Of a stretch of 35,892 nt of DNA, positions 1 to 8,756 are shown one piece after another. The translations under genes were made by a program, and so were the position numbers. The notes under the pieces were generated by a model, which worked only from the letters and a program-made list of their open reading frames with translations, had not been told where the DNA came from and did not search any database. The stretch comes from Armatimonadota bacterium (GTDB lineage Bacteria > Sysuimicrobiota > Sysuimicrobiia > Sysuimicrobiales > Humicultoraceae), in contig JAVKIA010000025.1 of NCBI GenBank assembly GCA_031459715.1, forward strand, positions 1 through 35,892. The letters run 5' to 3'. How positions within the stretch are numbered: the stretch's first letter is position 1; every line of letters begins with the position of its first letter.

Positions 1-2
1 CC

Positions 3-1676
3 GTACAGACGCTGCGGCAGCTGCTGGTAGCCGCCGGCAACGGGTTGGGCTTTGCCGGGGCCGAGGTGCGGGACTGGCCGGCCCACCGGTTCCGCGCCGT
101 GCACCTCCTGCTGGATGACGCCTCCGACGACTTCCACGTGGCGCTGATTGCGCGCATCCTCAGCAAGTTCAAGTTCAACACCATCGTCGCCCAGGCCGAC
201 TACGTGCGCTGGGAGAGCGCGCGGAACCTCTGGCACCGGTCGGGGGCTTCGAAGGATGAGGTGGTCGTCCTCCTGCGGGCCGCCCGGGAGCACCACCTGG
301 AGGTCATTCCCCTGATCCAGACCTTGGGACATGTGGAGTGGCTCTACACCAACGACCAGAACCTGGACCTGCTGGAGATCCCCCCGGACCAGAGCAACGC
401 CCGCTACGTCTACAACCCTCTGAACCCGCGGGTCTACCAGGTCCTGTTTCCCATCCTGGACGAGGCGGTGCGCCTCTTCCAGCCCCGTTACCTGCACATC
501 GGGCATGACGAGGTGCGCAACGTGGTGCCCTTTCCCTGGTCGGAGGAAGGGAAGCGCCTGGGCTTCGGGGAGCTGTTCGTACGGGACGTGTTGCAGCTCT
601 ACCGGTTTCTGCAGGCCCGCGGCGTGGGCACCATGATGTGGGGAGACGTGCTGCTGACCCACGACTTCGCCCCTCTGGTGCAGCGACTGCCCCGCGACAT
701 CATCATGGTGGACTGGCAGTACCAGGAGGCCACCCGCTATCCCAGCCTGGGCCGCTTCATCCAATGGGGCTTCCCCACCATTGCCGCCACCTGGTGGAAA
801 CCGCAGAACATCGTCGCCTTCGCCCGGGAGGGGGAACAGCAGGGAGCGGCGGGTATGCTGCGCACCACCTGGACGGGACACTTTCAGAACCGCAGCGTGC
901 TGGAGCGTCAGTACCAGCAGATCTACACCTACCTGGTGGCAGCGGACGCCTTCTGGAACCCGGGCGCGGCGGCGGAGGCCTTCTTGAAGCCGAGCCCGGT
1001 AGGTAGCGGCGGGGGAAGCGCTGAGGATCCCGCGGCCCGTTTCCGCCGCGAGTGGCAGCCGACACCACTGCGTACCCAGCCCATCTCCGGGGCGGTGCTG
1101 GATCTGCGCGCCGCCGCCACCCGCAGCCACGTGGACCAGGACGGACGGGGCTGGATCGGCAAGGGGCCAGAGTTCGACCTGCGCGCGCTCTCCCCGGGGA
1201 GGCGCCGTCTGGGGAACATCCTCTTTGAGATTGTGGACCCGGCGCAGAACGGTGGTCGGTCCGTGGTCCTGCTGCGGGGGGCGCGGGAGGAGCTTCGCCG
1301 CCTCCCCCTGCGGGCGCGCATCCCCGTGGGGCGGCGCGCTGCCGCGGTGGCCTTCCTGCACACCACCCCCTTCGCCGGACCCCGCTTCGGCCAGGAGGTG
1401 GGTGCCTACGTGGTCCGCTACACCGACGGGACGCAGGAGACCGTTCCCCTGCTGTACAAGCGCAACATCGGCTCGTGGCTGGACGAGCCGGTCTCCATGG
1501 AGCAGCAGGTGGCCTGGTCAGGACGGACCCGCTCCGGCCTGGAGGTCCGCCTTTCCCTCCTGGTCTGGGCCAACCCGCACCCGGCGAAGGCCATCGCGGC
1601 CATCGAGGTCATCACCGGGGGCAGCGATGCCACGGTGGCGCTCTTCGCCGTGACCCTGCTGGACGCGCTGCCGTAG
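3..1676 (+). CDS. GH20-like beta-N-acetylhexosaminidase, 5' end cut by window
   Basis: Probable family 20 glycoside hydrolase that removes terminal N-acetylhexosamine residues. The reading frame is open to the window edge, and the residues before the first possible start (TTG at 45) already read like the end of a GH20 N-terminal domain (TLRQLL, then DWP). The gene is therefore truncated by the window and does not start at 45. The acid-catalysis motif is visible as HIGHDEV (Asp-Glu at bases 507-512), where the family usually has H-x-G-x-D-E. Other TIM-barrel landmarks are MMWGDVLL, MVDWQYQ and TTWTGHF. A non-catalytic beta-type region follows from about base 1030. It begins an operon of sugar permeases and oxidoreductases, which fits use of an amino-sugar glycan. 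The family call is from motifs only; a related GH20-like clan member is possible. Confidence 0.72.
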   Translation, partial: VQTLRQLLVAAGNGLGFAGAEVRDWPAHRFRAVHLLLDDASDDFHVALIARILSKFKFNTIVAQADYVRWESARNLWHRSGASKDEVVVLLRAAREHHLEVIPLIQTLGHVEWLYTNDQNLDLLEIPPDQSNARYVYNPLNPRVYQVLFPILDEAVRLFQPRYLHIGHDEVRNVVPFPWSEEGKRLGFGELFVRDVLQLYRFLQARGVGTMMWGDVLLTHDFAPLVQRLPRDIIMVDWQYQEATRYPSLGRFIQWGFPTIAATWWKPQNIVAFAREGEQQGAAGMLRTTWTGHFQNRSVLERQYQQIYTYLVAADAFWNPGAAAEAFLKPSPVGSGGGSAEDPAARFRREWQPTPLRTQPISGAVLDLRAAATRSHVDQDGRGWIGKGPEFDLRALSPGRRRLGNILFEIVDPAQNGGRSVVLLRGAREELRRLPLRARIPVGRRAAAVAFLHTTPFAGPRFGQEVGAYVVRYTDGTQETVPLLYKRNIGSWLDEPVSMEQQVAWSGRTRSGLEVRLSLLVWANPHPAKAIAAIEVITGGSDATVALFAVTLLDALP

Positions 1677-1745
1677 GAGGCGACGTTCACAGAGGATGCG
1701 ACGAGATCTCGCCAAAAGAGACCACATCCTGCAGGAGGGTCGCGG

Positions 1746-2744
1746 ATGAGGCTTGCCGGTCGGGTGGTGATCGAGGAGTTTGACTGCGCCGCCCTGCGCG
1801 ACAACCCGCTGGGCGACCCCGCACGCCGTCAGATCCCCGTTTACCTGCCGCCCGGCTACGACCGCAGCGGGCGGCGCTATCCGGTCATCTACTGGCTGCA
1901 CGGTTTCACCGGGACGGGGCTGAGCGCGGTCAACATCAACCCCTGGGTGCCCTCCCTGCCCGAGCTGATGGACCGGGTGATCCAGGAGGGCGCGCCGCCG
2001 GCGATCCTGGTCATGGCCGACGGCTGGACGCGCTACGGCGGCAGCCAGTACCTCAACTCCTCCGCCACGGGGCGCTACGAGGATGCGGTCACGGAGCTGG
2101 TGGCCTACATCGACACCTACTACCGCACCATGGCCTCGCGCAACCACCGCGGCATCGACGGCAAGTCCAGCGGGGGCTACGGGGCGCTGGTGCTGGCCAT
2201 GCGCCACCCCCAGCTCTTCGGCGCTGCGGCCGCGCACAGCGGGGATGTGTACTTCGAAGCCTGCTACAAGGTGGACTTCTGGAAGGCGGTGGATACCCTG
2301 CGCAAGCACGGGGGCCTAGCCGGTTTCCTGCAGGCCTTCCAGGCGGCACCCAAGAAGGCCGAAGAGATGGTGCGGGCCATGGTCTCGCTGGTGGCCATGG
2401 CCATGGCCTACTCTCCCAACCCGTCCAGCCCCCAGGGCTTCGACCTGCCCATCGACCTGGAGACGGGGGAGGTCAACGAGGCGGTCTGGGCCCGCTGGCT
2501 GCAGTGGGATCCGGTGTACCTGGTGGAGCGCCACGCCGAGGCTTTGCGCTCTCTGCGGCTCCTCTACTTCGAGTGCGGCAGCCGCGACCAGTACAACCTG
2601 CACCACGGCGCGCGCCTCCTGCACCGGAAGCTGGAGCGCCTGGGCATCCGCCACGAGTACCAGGAATTCGACGACGACCACACCCAAATCAATTACCGCT
2701 ACGTGGAATCCCTGCGTCGCCTGTGCAAAGTGCTCAGCGCGTGA
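1746..2744 (+). CDS. alpha/beta-hydrolase, esterase D / feruloyl-esterase-like
   Basis: Serine esterase of the putative esterase (esterase D, S-formylglutathione hydrolase-like) family, 332 residues. The nucleophile elbow is G-K-S-S-G with Ser141. The N-terminal YWLHGFTG supplies the oxyanion-hole HG, and the C-terminal DDDHTQ carries the probable catalytic His. No signal peptide is seen, so the protein should be cytoplasmic. The ATG has a good AGGAGGG ribosome site 7 bases upstream. The stop overlaps the GTG of the next permease gene (GTGA), so the two are translationally coupled. In this operon it may deacylate imported glycans, but the substrate cannot be read from the sequence. Confidence 0.82.
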   Translation: MRLAGRVVIEEFDCAALRDNPLGDPARRQIPVYLPPGYDRSGRRYPVIYWLHGFTGTGLSAVNINPWVPSLPELMDRVIQEGAPPAILVMADGWTRYGGSQYLNSSATGRYEDAVTELVAYIDTYYRTMASRNHRGIDGKSSGGYGALVLAMRHPQLFGAAAAHSGDVYFEACYKVDFWKAVDTLRKHGGLAGFLQAFQAAPKKAEEMVRAMVSLVAMAMAYSPNPSSPQGFDLPIDLETGEVNEAVWARWLQWDPVYLVERHAEALRSLRLLYFECGSRDQYNLHHGARLLHRKLERLGIRHEYQEFDDDHTQINYRYVESLRRLCKVLSA

Positions 2745-3685
2745 GCGCCGTCCTCCCGGGGGCGCGGGCCCGCCCGCGCCTGCTGGGCCTCTCCCGCCGG
2801 CAGTGGCGGACCACCCTGGTGGCCTACCTCTTCCTGCTGCCGGCGCTGCTCCTGCTGTCCGTTTTCACCTTCTACCCCGTGGGCTTTGGCACCGTGCTCA
2901 GCCTCTTCGCCTACAATCTACGTACCCTGCTGGGGCTGGAGCCGGCGCGCTTCGTGGGCCTGGAGCACTTCCGCGCGCTGCGCACCGACCGCTTCTTCTG
3001 GATTGCCCTGACCAACACCCTGCAGTACGTCCTGGTGGTCCCGGTCCTGCAGTTTGCCTCCATCCTCCTGGCCGTGGCGGTGAACCGGCGCCTGCGGGGC
3101 ATCGCCTGGTTCCGCGCCGCCTACTACGTGCCGGTGATCACCTCCATGGTGGTGGTGGGGCTGCTGTGGCGGTGGCTGTATGAGCAGGACGGGATCATTA
3201 ACTACGTGCTGCTGTCGCTGGGGGTGATCGCCCGGCCGATCTCCTGGCTGGGCAACCCGGACCTGGCCCTGTACTCGGTGATGTTCGTCACCCTGTGGAA
3301 GGGCCTGGGTTACTACATGGTCATCTACCTGGCCGGCCTGCAGGCTATCTCCCCCGAATACGAGGAGGCGGCCACGCTGGACGGGGCGGGACGGTGGCAG
3401 ATCTTCCGCTATGTGACGCTGCCCCTGTTACGCCCCTCCATCCTGGTGGCCTCCACCATCTCCACCATCGCCGCGCTCAAGGTCTTTGAGGAGGTCTACG
3501 TGATGACGGGGGGCGGACCCGTCTTCCGCACCTTCACCATGTTCTTCTACATCTTCGACGTGGGCTTCCAGAAGTTCGACTTCGGCTACGCCGCGGCTCT
3601 GGCCGTGATCCTGGCGGCCGGGATCATGCTGCTCTCCGCCGCAAACTTCGCCGTCTTCCGCCGGGGCGGCTATGAGTACTACTAG
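2741..3685 (+). CDS. sugar ABC transporter permease, MalF/UgpA type
   Basis: Inner-membrane permease of a carbohydrate ABC importer (CUT1 type), about 314 residues with six predicted helices. The EAA loop that docks the ATPase is visible near the C-terminal third (EYEEAATLDGAGRWQIF). I start it at the GTG at 2741, which overlaps the esterase stop. A longer open frame upstream only reads through the esterase gene out of frame. It overlaps the second permease by 14 bases. No solute-binding protein or ATPase gene is in the window, so these must lie upstream or be shared with other importers. Confidence 0.9.
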   Translation: MSAVLPGARARPRLLGLSRRQWRTTLVAYLFLLPALLLLSVFTFYPVGFGTVLSLFAYNLRTLLGLEPARFVGLEHFRALRTDRFFWIALTNTLQYVLVVPVLQFASILLAVAVNRRLRGIAWFRAAYYVPVITSMVVVGLLWRWLYEQDGIINYVLLSLGVIARPISWLGNPDLALYSVMFVTLWKGLGYYMVIYLAGLQAISPEYEEAATLDGAGRWQIFRYVTLPLLRPSILVASTISTIAALKVFEEVYVMTGGGPVFRTFTMFFYIFDVGFQKFDFGYAAALAVILAAGIMLLSAANFAVFRRGGYEYY

Positions 3686-4508
3686 GATGGCGCCGCGCCG
3701 GATGGTGGGGAAGGTGGGCCTCTACCTGGGCCTGGGTACTCTGGCCCTGTTCACCGCCTTCCCCCTGCTGTGGCTGCTGGGCACCGCCCTGCGCACGCAG
3801 GGGCGGGTTTTCGGCTTCCCCCCGCCGCCGCCCTGGCCCCTGGGGCTGGACAACTTCGTGGCCGTCTGGCGGACGCTGCCCCTCCCCCGCTTCTTCCTGA
3901 ACACCCTGCTCATCACCGGAGCGGGGGTGGGCGCCAACCTCCTGCTGTGCGCTATGGCCGCCTATCCCCTGGCGCGCATGCGCTTCCCCGGCCGCAACCT
4001 GGTCTTCTTCCTCCTGCTGGCCACCCTCATGCTCCCTTCGCATGTAGGCCTGATCGTCAACTTCGTCACCCTGACCCGCCTGCGCCTCATTGACACCTAC
4101 GCGGCGGTGGTGCTGCCCAGCGCGGTCAGCGTCTTCGGCATCTTCCTCCTGCGCCAGCAGTACCTCTCCATCCCCCAGGAGCTGGAGGACGCCGCCCGTA
4201 TCGACGGGGCTTCGGAGCTGGGTCTCTGGTGGCGGGTGATGCTGCCGCTGATCGCTCCGGGACTGGCCGCCCTGGGCATCTTCGAGTTCGTGGCCTTCTG
4301 GAACTCCTTCCTCTGGCCACTGATCGTGCTCAAGTCGCCGGAGAAGTACCCCCTGGCCGTGGGGCTGCTCTACCTCTCCGGGCTCTTCGCCCACAACACC
4401 CGGCTGATCGCTGCCGGAGCGGTGCTGATGACGCTGCCCATCATCGCGGTCTTCCTGTTCACGCAGCGCTACTTCATGCGCGGGATCACCCTGGGAGCGA
4501 TCCGGTGA
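3672..4508 (+). CDS. sugar ABC transporter permease, MalG/UgpE type
   Basis: Second inner-membrane permease of the same CUT1 importer, 278 residues. The EAA motif reads ELEDAARIDGASELGLWW. The C-terminal tail QRYFMRGITLGAIR is typical of the MalG side of the heterodimer. It overlaps its partner by 14 bases and the following DUF4127 gene by 4 bases (GTGA). The same tail motif recurs in a gene remnant at 29849-29926, showing that a second MalG-type gene once existed near the phosphatase gene. Confidence 0.9.
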   Translation: MSTTRMAPRRMVGKVGLYLGLGTLALFTAFPLLWLLGTALRTQGRVFGFPPPPPWPLGLDNFVAVWRTLPLPRFFLNTLLITGAGVGANLLLCAMAAYPLARMRFPGRNLVFFLLLATLMLPSHVGLIVNFVTLTRLRLIDTYAAVVLPSAVSVFGIFLLRQQYLSIPQELEDAARIDGASELGLWWRVMLPLIAPGLAALGIFEFVAFWNSFLWPLIVLKSPEKYPLAVGLLYLSGLFAHNTRLIAAGAVLMTLPIIAVFLFTQRYFMRGITLGAIR

Positions 4509-5998
4509 ATTGCTTCTTCATCCCGCTGGACGACCGCCCGGTCACGCGGGACGCGGTCCTGCACCTGGCCGCCGCCGTCGGCGTCACCGTGCACACGCCG
4601 CCCCGCGCCCTCCTCGGCGGCCCGGACCGCCCGGGTGACGTCCGCGCCCTGTGGGCCTGGGTCCACCGTCAGCTCGCGCAGGAGCCGCCGGCGGCATGCA
4701 TCGCCTCGGCGGAGATGCTGTGCTTCGGCGGGTTGGTGGCCTCGCGCCGGGCCACGCCGCAGTGGCGGAACCTCCTCCCCTGGCTGGACGACCTCTACGC
4801 CCTGGCGGCGACGGTGCCCACCTACGTCTCAGCGGTCATCCCCCGGACGCCGCTGGCTGCGGGAGGAGGTGAGGACCCCGGGTACTGGGAGATCCACGGC
4901 GAGGCTCTGCGGGCCTACTCCGCCGCTGCGGACCGCTACGCCTGGATGGGCGATGCGGCCGCAGCCCGACAGCTGGCGGAGGCCCTGGAACGCCTTCCGG
5001 CCGGGGTGGTGGAGGCCGTCCTGCAGCACCGGCGCCGCCACCTCCTGGTGAACGCCGAGCTGGTCCTGGCCGCATCCCGGGGGACGCTGCGCGCGGTGCT
5101 GGTCGGCCAGGACGACACCACCATCACCGGCCTCTCCCGGATGGACCGCGAGGTCCTGGAACGCCTGGCTGCGGTCGCTGCCGCGGCCAACGTCATCATC
5201 ACCTCCGGCGCCGATGAGCTGGGCGCGGTCCTGTTCGCCCGCTGGCTCAACGCTGTGGCCGGTGCACGCCCGGCGGTGCGGGTGGCCTACACGTTTCCTC
5301 AAGCCAGGGACCGTGTGGCGGCGTACGAGGCGACACCACTGGCCCAGAGCGTACGGGAGCATGTGGAGGCCACAGGATGCCGCCTCGTCTCCTCGGGAGA
5401 GGAGATCCTCCTGTGGGTCCACAACTTCGCCGAGGACCAGCAGCGCGAGGCCCACGACCAGGACGATGTGGTGGACGATGCCGGCGCTGTGGCGGTGCGT
5501 CTGGCAGAGGAGGCTGCGGGCGGGCGGCCCGTGGCCCTGGCCGACGTGCGCTACGCCAACGGAGCCGATCGCTCACTGGTGGCCGCGCTGCTGCAGCGGT
5601 CGGCCTTCGGGGGGGTGGCCGCCTACGCCGGCTGGAACACCGCCAGCAACGCCCTGGGCTCGGCCGTGGCTCAGGCGGTGACGGTCTGGCACCTGGGCCG
5701 CGGGATCCCGGGCGATCCGGCCGCAGCCCGACAGATGCTGCTGGCCCGGCTCCTCGACGACTGGGGCTACCAGGCCGTGGTGCGGCCGCGACTGGCGGCC
5801 CTGCTCCAGGCGCGCGGGAGCAACCCTGCGGCGCTGGGCGCAGACGAGCCCGGGCTGGAGGCGGCCGCGGGTGAGCTTTTCGCCGAGCATGTGCTGCCGC
5901 CCCTTGCAGCCTCTTTCGGGATACACATCGCCCTGCAGCGTGTGACCTTTCCCTGGCACCGCCTCTTCGAGGCGGCGGTCGAGGTGGATGTGGTATGA
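4505..5998 (+). CDS. DUF4127 family protein
   Basis: Protein of the DUF4127 family, 497 residues, which matches the usual size. The family hallmark FIPLDDRPVTRD is at the extreme N-terminus, which supports the GTG start at 4505 (GTGA overlap with the permease stop). Further conserved-looking blocks are ASAEMLCFGGLVASR, DDTTITG, TSGADELGAVLFARW and ADVRYANGADRSL. The function is unknown. No signal peptide or membrane segment is seen, so it is probably cytosolic. Its place between a sugar importer and two FAD oxidoreductases, after a GH20-like glycosidase, suggests a role in amino-sugar or glycoside breakdown. That role is inferred from neighbours only. Confidence 0.85.
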   Translation: MNCFFIPLDDRPVTRDAVLHLAAAVGVTVHTPPRALLGGPDRPGDVRALWAWVHRQLAQEPPAACIASAEMLCFGGLVASRRATPQWRNLLPWLDDLYALAATVPTYVSAVIPRTPLAAGGGEDPGYWEIHGEALRAYSAAADRYAWMGDAAAARQLAEALERLPAGVVEAVLQHRRRHLLVNAELVLAASRGTLRAVLVGQDDTTITGLSRMDREVLERLAAVAAAANVIITSGADELGAVLFARWLNAVAGARPAVRVAYTFPQARDRVAAYEATPLAQSVREHVEATGCRLVSSGEEILLWVHNFAEDQQREAHDQDDVVDDAGAVAVRLAEEAAGGRPVALADVRYANGADRSLVAALLQRSAFGGVAAYAGWNTASNALGSAVAQAVTVWHLGRGIPGDPAAARQMLLARLLDDWGYQAVVRPRLAALLQARGSNPAALGADEPGLEAAAGELFAEHVLPPLAASFGIHIALQRVTFPWHRLFEAAVEVDVV

Positions 5999-7278
5999 GC
6001 CGGACGGTGGTCATCGGTGGCGGCCTGATCGGGCTTTGGTGCGCCTACGAGCTGCGGCGCCGAGGCGCCGAGGTCGTCGTTCTGGACCGCGGCGCGCCCA
6101 CGGCCTCATGCTCCTGGGCCAACGCCGGCTGGGTGGTGCCGGCCTTCTCCAGCCCGCTGCCGGCCCCGGGTCTGCCGGCGCAGTCTCTGCGCTGGCTGCT
6201 GCGTCGGGAGAGTCCTTTCCGCATCAACCCCCGCGTGCTGCCCCAGCTGGCCCCCTGGCTGGCGGCCTTCTGGCGCCGCTGTAATCCCCGCGACTACGCC
6301 GTCGCCTTCGACGCCCTGGCCCGCCTCAACGTCCGGACCAGGCAGCACTACGACGCGCTGCAGGCCGCAGGGGTCGCCTTCGAAATGCACCGCCTCGGTC
6401 TGCTCTTCGCATTCGTGCAGGAGGCGGAGGTCGTGCACATCACCGAGGACCTGGAGCGTATGCGGGCTTACGGCTATCCTCCGCCCGTCCTCCTGGACGA
6501 CCGGCAGGTGCGCGAGATCGAGCCGGCCCTCTCGCCGCGCGTGCGCGCCGCCGTGCTGATCCCCGACGAGCGGTGCGTCCGGCCGGAGAGCCTGGTACAG
6601 GGGCTGGAGGCCCGGCTTTTGGACCTGGGCGTCTCCGTCCGCCGGGGGGAGGAGGTGCGGGGATTCGCCCGCCGGAACGGGACGGTCACCGCCGCGTTGA
6701 CCACGACCGGTCCCCTGGCCGGCGATCACTTCCTCATCGCCGCCGGAGCCTGGTCGGGACTTCTGGCCAGCCGGTGCGGCTTACGCCTGCCGCTTACGGC
6801 GGCCAGAGGGTACAGCATCACCCTGTCTGCTCCCACGCTGCAGGTCGGGCACCTGGTCTACCTGACCGAGGCCAAGGTGGCGGTGACCTCCTTCCGTGCG
6901 GCCCTGCGCTTTGCCGGTACCCTGGAGCTCGCCGGACTCAGCGAGCGCGCCGACCCCAGGCGCCTGGTGGCGGTGCGCCGCGCCGCCGACCTGTATCTGG
7001 CGGAGCGGGCGGGTGGGGCCACCGAGTGGTCCTGGATGGGCCTGCGCCCGGTGACGCCTGATGGCCTGCCCCTCATCGGCCGACTGCCCGGACATGACAA
7101 CCTCTACATGGCCGCCGGCCACGGGATGCTGGGTGTGACCCTGGCTCCGGCCACCGCCTCTGCCATCGCCGGGCTGATGCTGGAGGGGCGGGCAGATGCC
7201 GACCTGGCCCCGTTCGACCCGGCCCGCTTCGTGCCCCGTTCGGCCCGGCCCGCTTCCGGCGGCATCCACCATGACTGA
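5995..7278 (+). CDS. FAD-dependent oxidoreductase, DAO/DadA type
   Basis: Flavoprotein of the D-amino-acid/glycine oxidase (DAO) superfamily, 427 residues. The dinucleotide-binding GGGLIG is at residues 8-13. The C-terminal FAD and substrate block reads MGLRPVTPDGLPLIG, then NLYMAAGHGMLG, as in DadA-type dehydrogenases. It overlaps the DUF4127 stop by 4 bases (ATGA) and the next flavoprotein by 8 bases. DAO-type enzymes oxidise amines or imino/amino acids. With a GH20-like enzyme and a sugar importer nearby, an amino-sugar-derived amine is a possible substrate, but the exact reaction is unknown. Confidence 0.86.
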   Translation: MSRTVVIGGGLIGLWCAYELRRRGAEVVVLDRGAPTASCSWANAGWVVPAFSSPLPAPGLPAQSLRWLLRRESPFRINPRVLPQLAPWLAAFWRRCNPRDYAVAFDALARLNVRTRQHYDALQAAGVAFEMHRLGLLFAFVQEAEVVHITEDLERMRAYGYPPPVLLDDRQVREIEPALSPRVRAAVLIPDERCVRPESLVQGLEARLLDLGVSVRRGEEVRGFARRNGTVTAALTTTGPLAGDHFLIAAGAWSGLLASRCGLRLPLTAARGYSITLSAPTLQVGHLVYLTEAKVAVTSFRAALRFAGTLELAGLSERADPRRLVAVRRAADLYLAERAGGATEWSWMGLRPVTPDGLPLIGRLPGHDNLYMAAGHGMLGVTLAPATASAIAGLMLEGRADADLAPFDPARFVPRSARPASGGIHHD

Positions 7279-8635
7279 TTACGACGTGGTCGTTGTGGGC
7301 GGCGGTCCCGCCGGTGCCGTGGCCAGCGTCGCCGCAGCGCGGGAGGGTGCCCGGGTGGCCTGCGTGGAGCGGTATGGCTTCCTGGGCGGGGCGCTCACCG
7401 CGGCCATGGTGGCGCCGATGATGGGCTTCCACGCCGGAGAGCGGCAGGTGGTCTCCGGCATCCCCCAGGAGATCGTGGACCGCCTGGTAGCGCTGGGCGC
7501 CTCCCCAGGGCACGTGCCTGACCCCATCGACTTCTGCTACACGGTCACCCCCTTCGACTATGAGGGGCTGAAGCGGGTCTTCCTGGAGATGACGGTAGAG
7601 GCGGAGGTGGACCTCTGGCTGCATAGCGTCTTCCTGGACGCCGCCTGCGACGGGGGGCGGGTGGAGCGGGTGCGGGTCTGGCAGAAGGACGGAGTCAAGG
7701 AACTGCAGGCTGCGGTCTACATCGATGCCTCGGGAGACGCCGACCTGGCCGCGGCGGCGGGTTGCCCCGTGGTCACCGGGCGGGAGAGCGACGGGCAGGC
7801 CCAGCCCATGACCCTGATGTTCCGCCTGGGCGGAGTGGACTGGGAGGCGGTCCTGGCCTACCTGGCCGCGCACCAGGAAGAGGCACAGCACGGCCAGGGG
7901 GTGCGGGGCCGCATCGAGGTGGACTGGCTGCGCCGCCTGCCGCTGCGCGGCTTCGCCGGGTTTACCGGCCTGGTCTCTTCCGCGCGGGCCCGGGGAGAGT
8001 GGACCATCCCGCGGGACCGCCTGCTGGTCTTCGAGGGGGTGCGCTCTGGCGAGGCCGTGGTGAACACCACCCGTGTACCCGGGCGGCTGGGCACGGTGGG
8101 ACGTGACCTGGCCCAGGCCGAAGTGGAGGGCCGGCGGCAGGCCTACCAGGTGGTGGACTTCCTGCGGCGGCGGGTCCCCGGGTTCTCGCAGGCGTACCTG
8201 CTGGAGACGCCGGCGCAGATCGGGGTGCGCGAGACGCGCCGCATCGTCGGCGAGTACGTGCTCACCCAGGAGGACATCCTGGGTGCGCGGAAGTTCCCCG
8301 ATGCCGTCGCCTGCGGCGCCTACCCCATCGACCTGCATGACCCGGCCTCCGCCCGCATAGTGGCCCGCCGCCTGCCCACCGGGCAGTACTACACCATCCC
8401 CTACCGGGCGCTGCTGCCCCGGGGCGCGGCCAACCTCATCGCGGCCGGGCGGTGCATCTCCGCCACGCACCAGGCCTTTGCCGCTTTTCGCGTCTCCGCC
8501 ATCGTCATGGCCATCGCCCAGGCCGCAGGGACGGCGGCGGCGCTTTCTGTGCGGGCGCAGATTCCCCCGCGGGAGCTGCCGCCGGCGGATCTGCAGGGGC
8601 GGCTGCGCCAGCGAGGCGCTTTCCTGGGTGTGTAA
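7271..8635 (+). CDS. FAD-dependent oxidoreductase (FAD_oxidored family)
   Basis: Second flavoprotein of the operon, 454 residues, of the family often annotated FAD-dependent oxidoreductase (PF12831 type). The N-terminal GGGPAG is at residues 10-15, followed by the family-typical ERYGFLGGALTAA. Later blocks include YIDASGDADLAAAAG and, near the C-terminus, YRALLPRGAANLIAAGRCIS. I start at the ATG at 7271, next to the nucleotide-binding motif; an in-frame extension upstream reads through the previous gene. It is the last gene of the operon. A roughly 120-base regulatory gap separates it from the cupredoxin. Confidence 0.85.
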   Translation: MTDYDVVVVGGGPAGAVASVAAAREGARVACVERYGFLGGALTAAMVAPMMGFHAGERQVVSGIPQEIVDRLVALGASPGHVPDPIDFCYTVTPFDYEGLKRVFLEMTVEAEVDLWLHSVFLDAACDGGRVERVRVWQKDGVKELQAAVYIDASGDADLAAAAGCPVVTGRESDGQAQPMTLMFRLGGVDWEAVLAYLAAHQEEAQHGQGVRGRIEVDWLRRLPLRGFAGFTGLVSSARARGEWTIPRDRLLVFEGVRSGEAVVNTTRVPGRLGTVGRDLAQAEVEGRRQAYQVVDFLRRRVPGFSQAYLLETPAQIGVRETRRIVGEYVLTQEDILGARKFPDAVACGAYPIDLHDPASARIVARRLPTGQYYTIPYRALLPRGAANLIAAGRCISATHQAFAAFRVSAIVMAIAQAAGTAAALSVRAQIPPRELPPADLQGRLRQRGAFLGV

Positions 8636-8637
8636 GC

Positions 8638-8677
8638 ATCGGGCAAAGACCCTATGCAAATCGTCACCTTGCCCGAT
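8638..8677 (+). promoter_or_regulatory. tandem ATCGGG-N6-CCCGAT-type palindromes before cupredoxin
   Basis: Two 18-bp palindrome copies, 8638-8655 (ATCGGG-N6-CCCTAT, one mismatch) and 8660-8677 (ATCGTC-N6-CCCGAT, two mismatches). Their centres are exactly 22 bp apart, about two helical turns. Possible -10 sequences (TAACAT or CATAAC) lie at 8700-8707. The cupredoxin ATG is 79 bases past the second copy. The same palindrome precedes four other transcription units in this window. The binding protein is unknown. Confidence 0.55.
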
Positions 8678-8756
8678 ATGATGTGCCTGCCGGCTCGGCC
8701 ATAACATCTGCAGCGACATCATCCACGGCAGGATCTGCAGGAACGGAGGGAACCGG

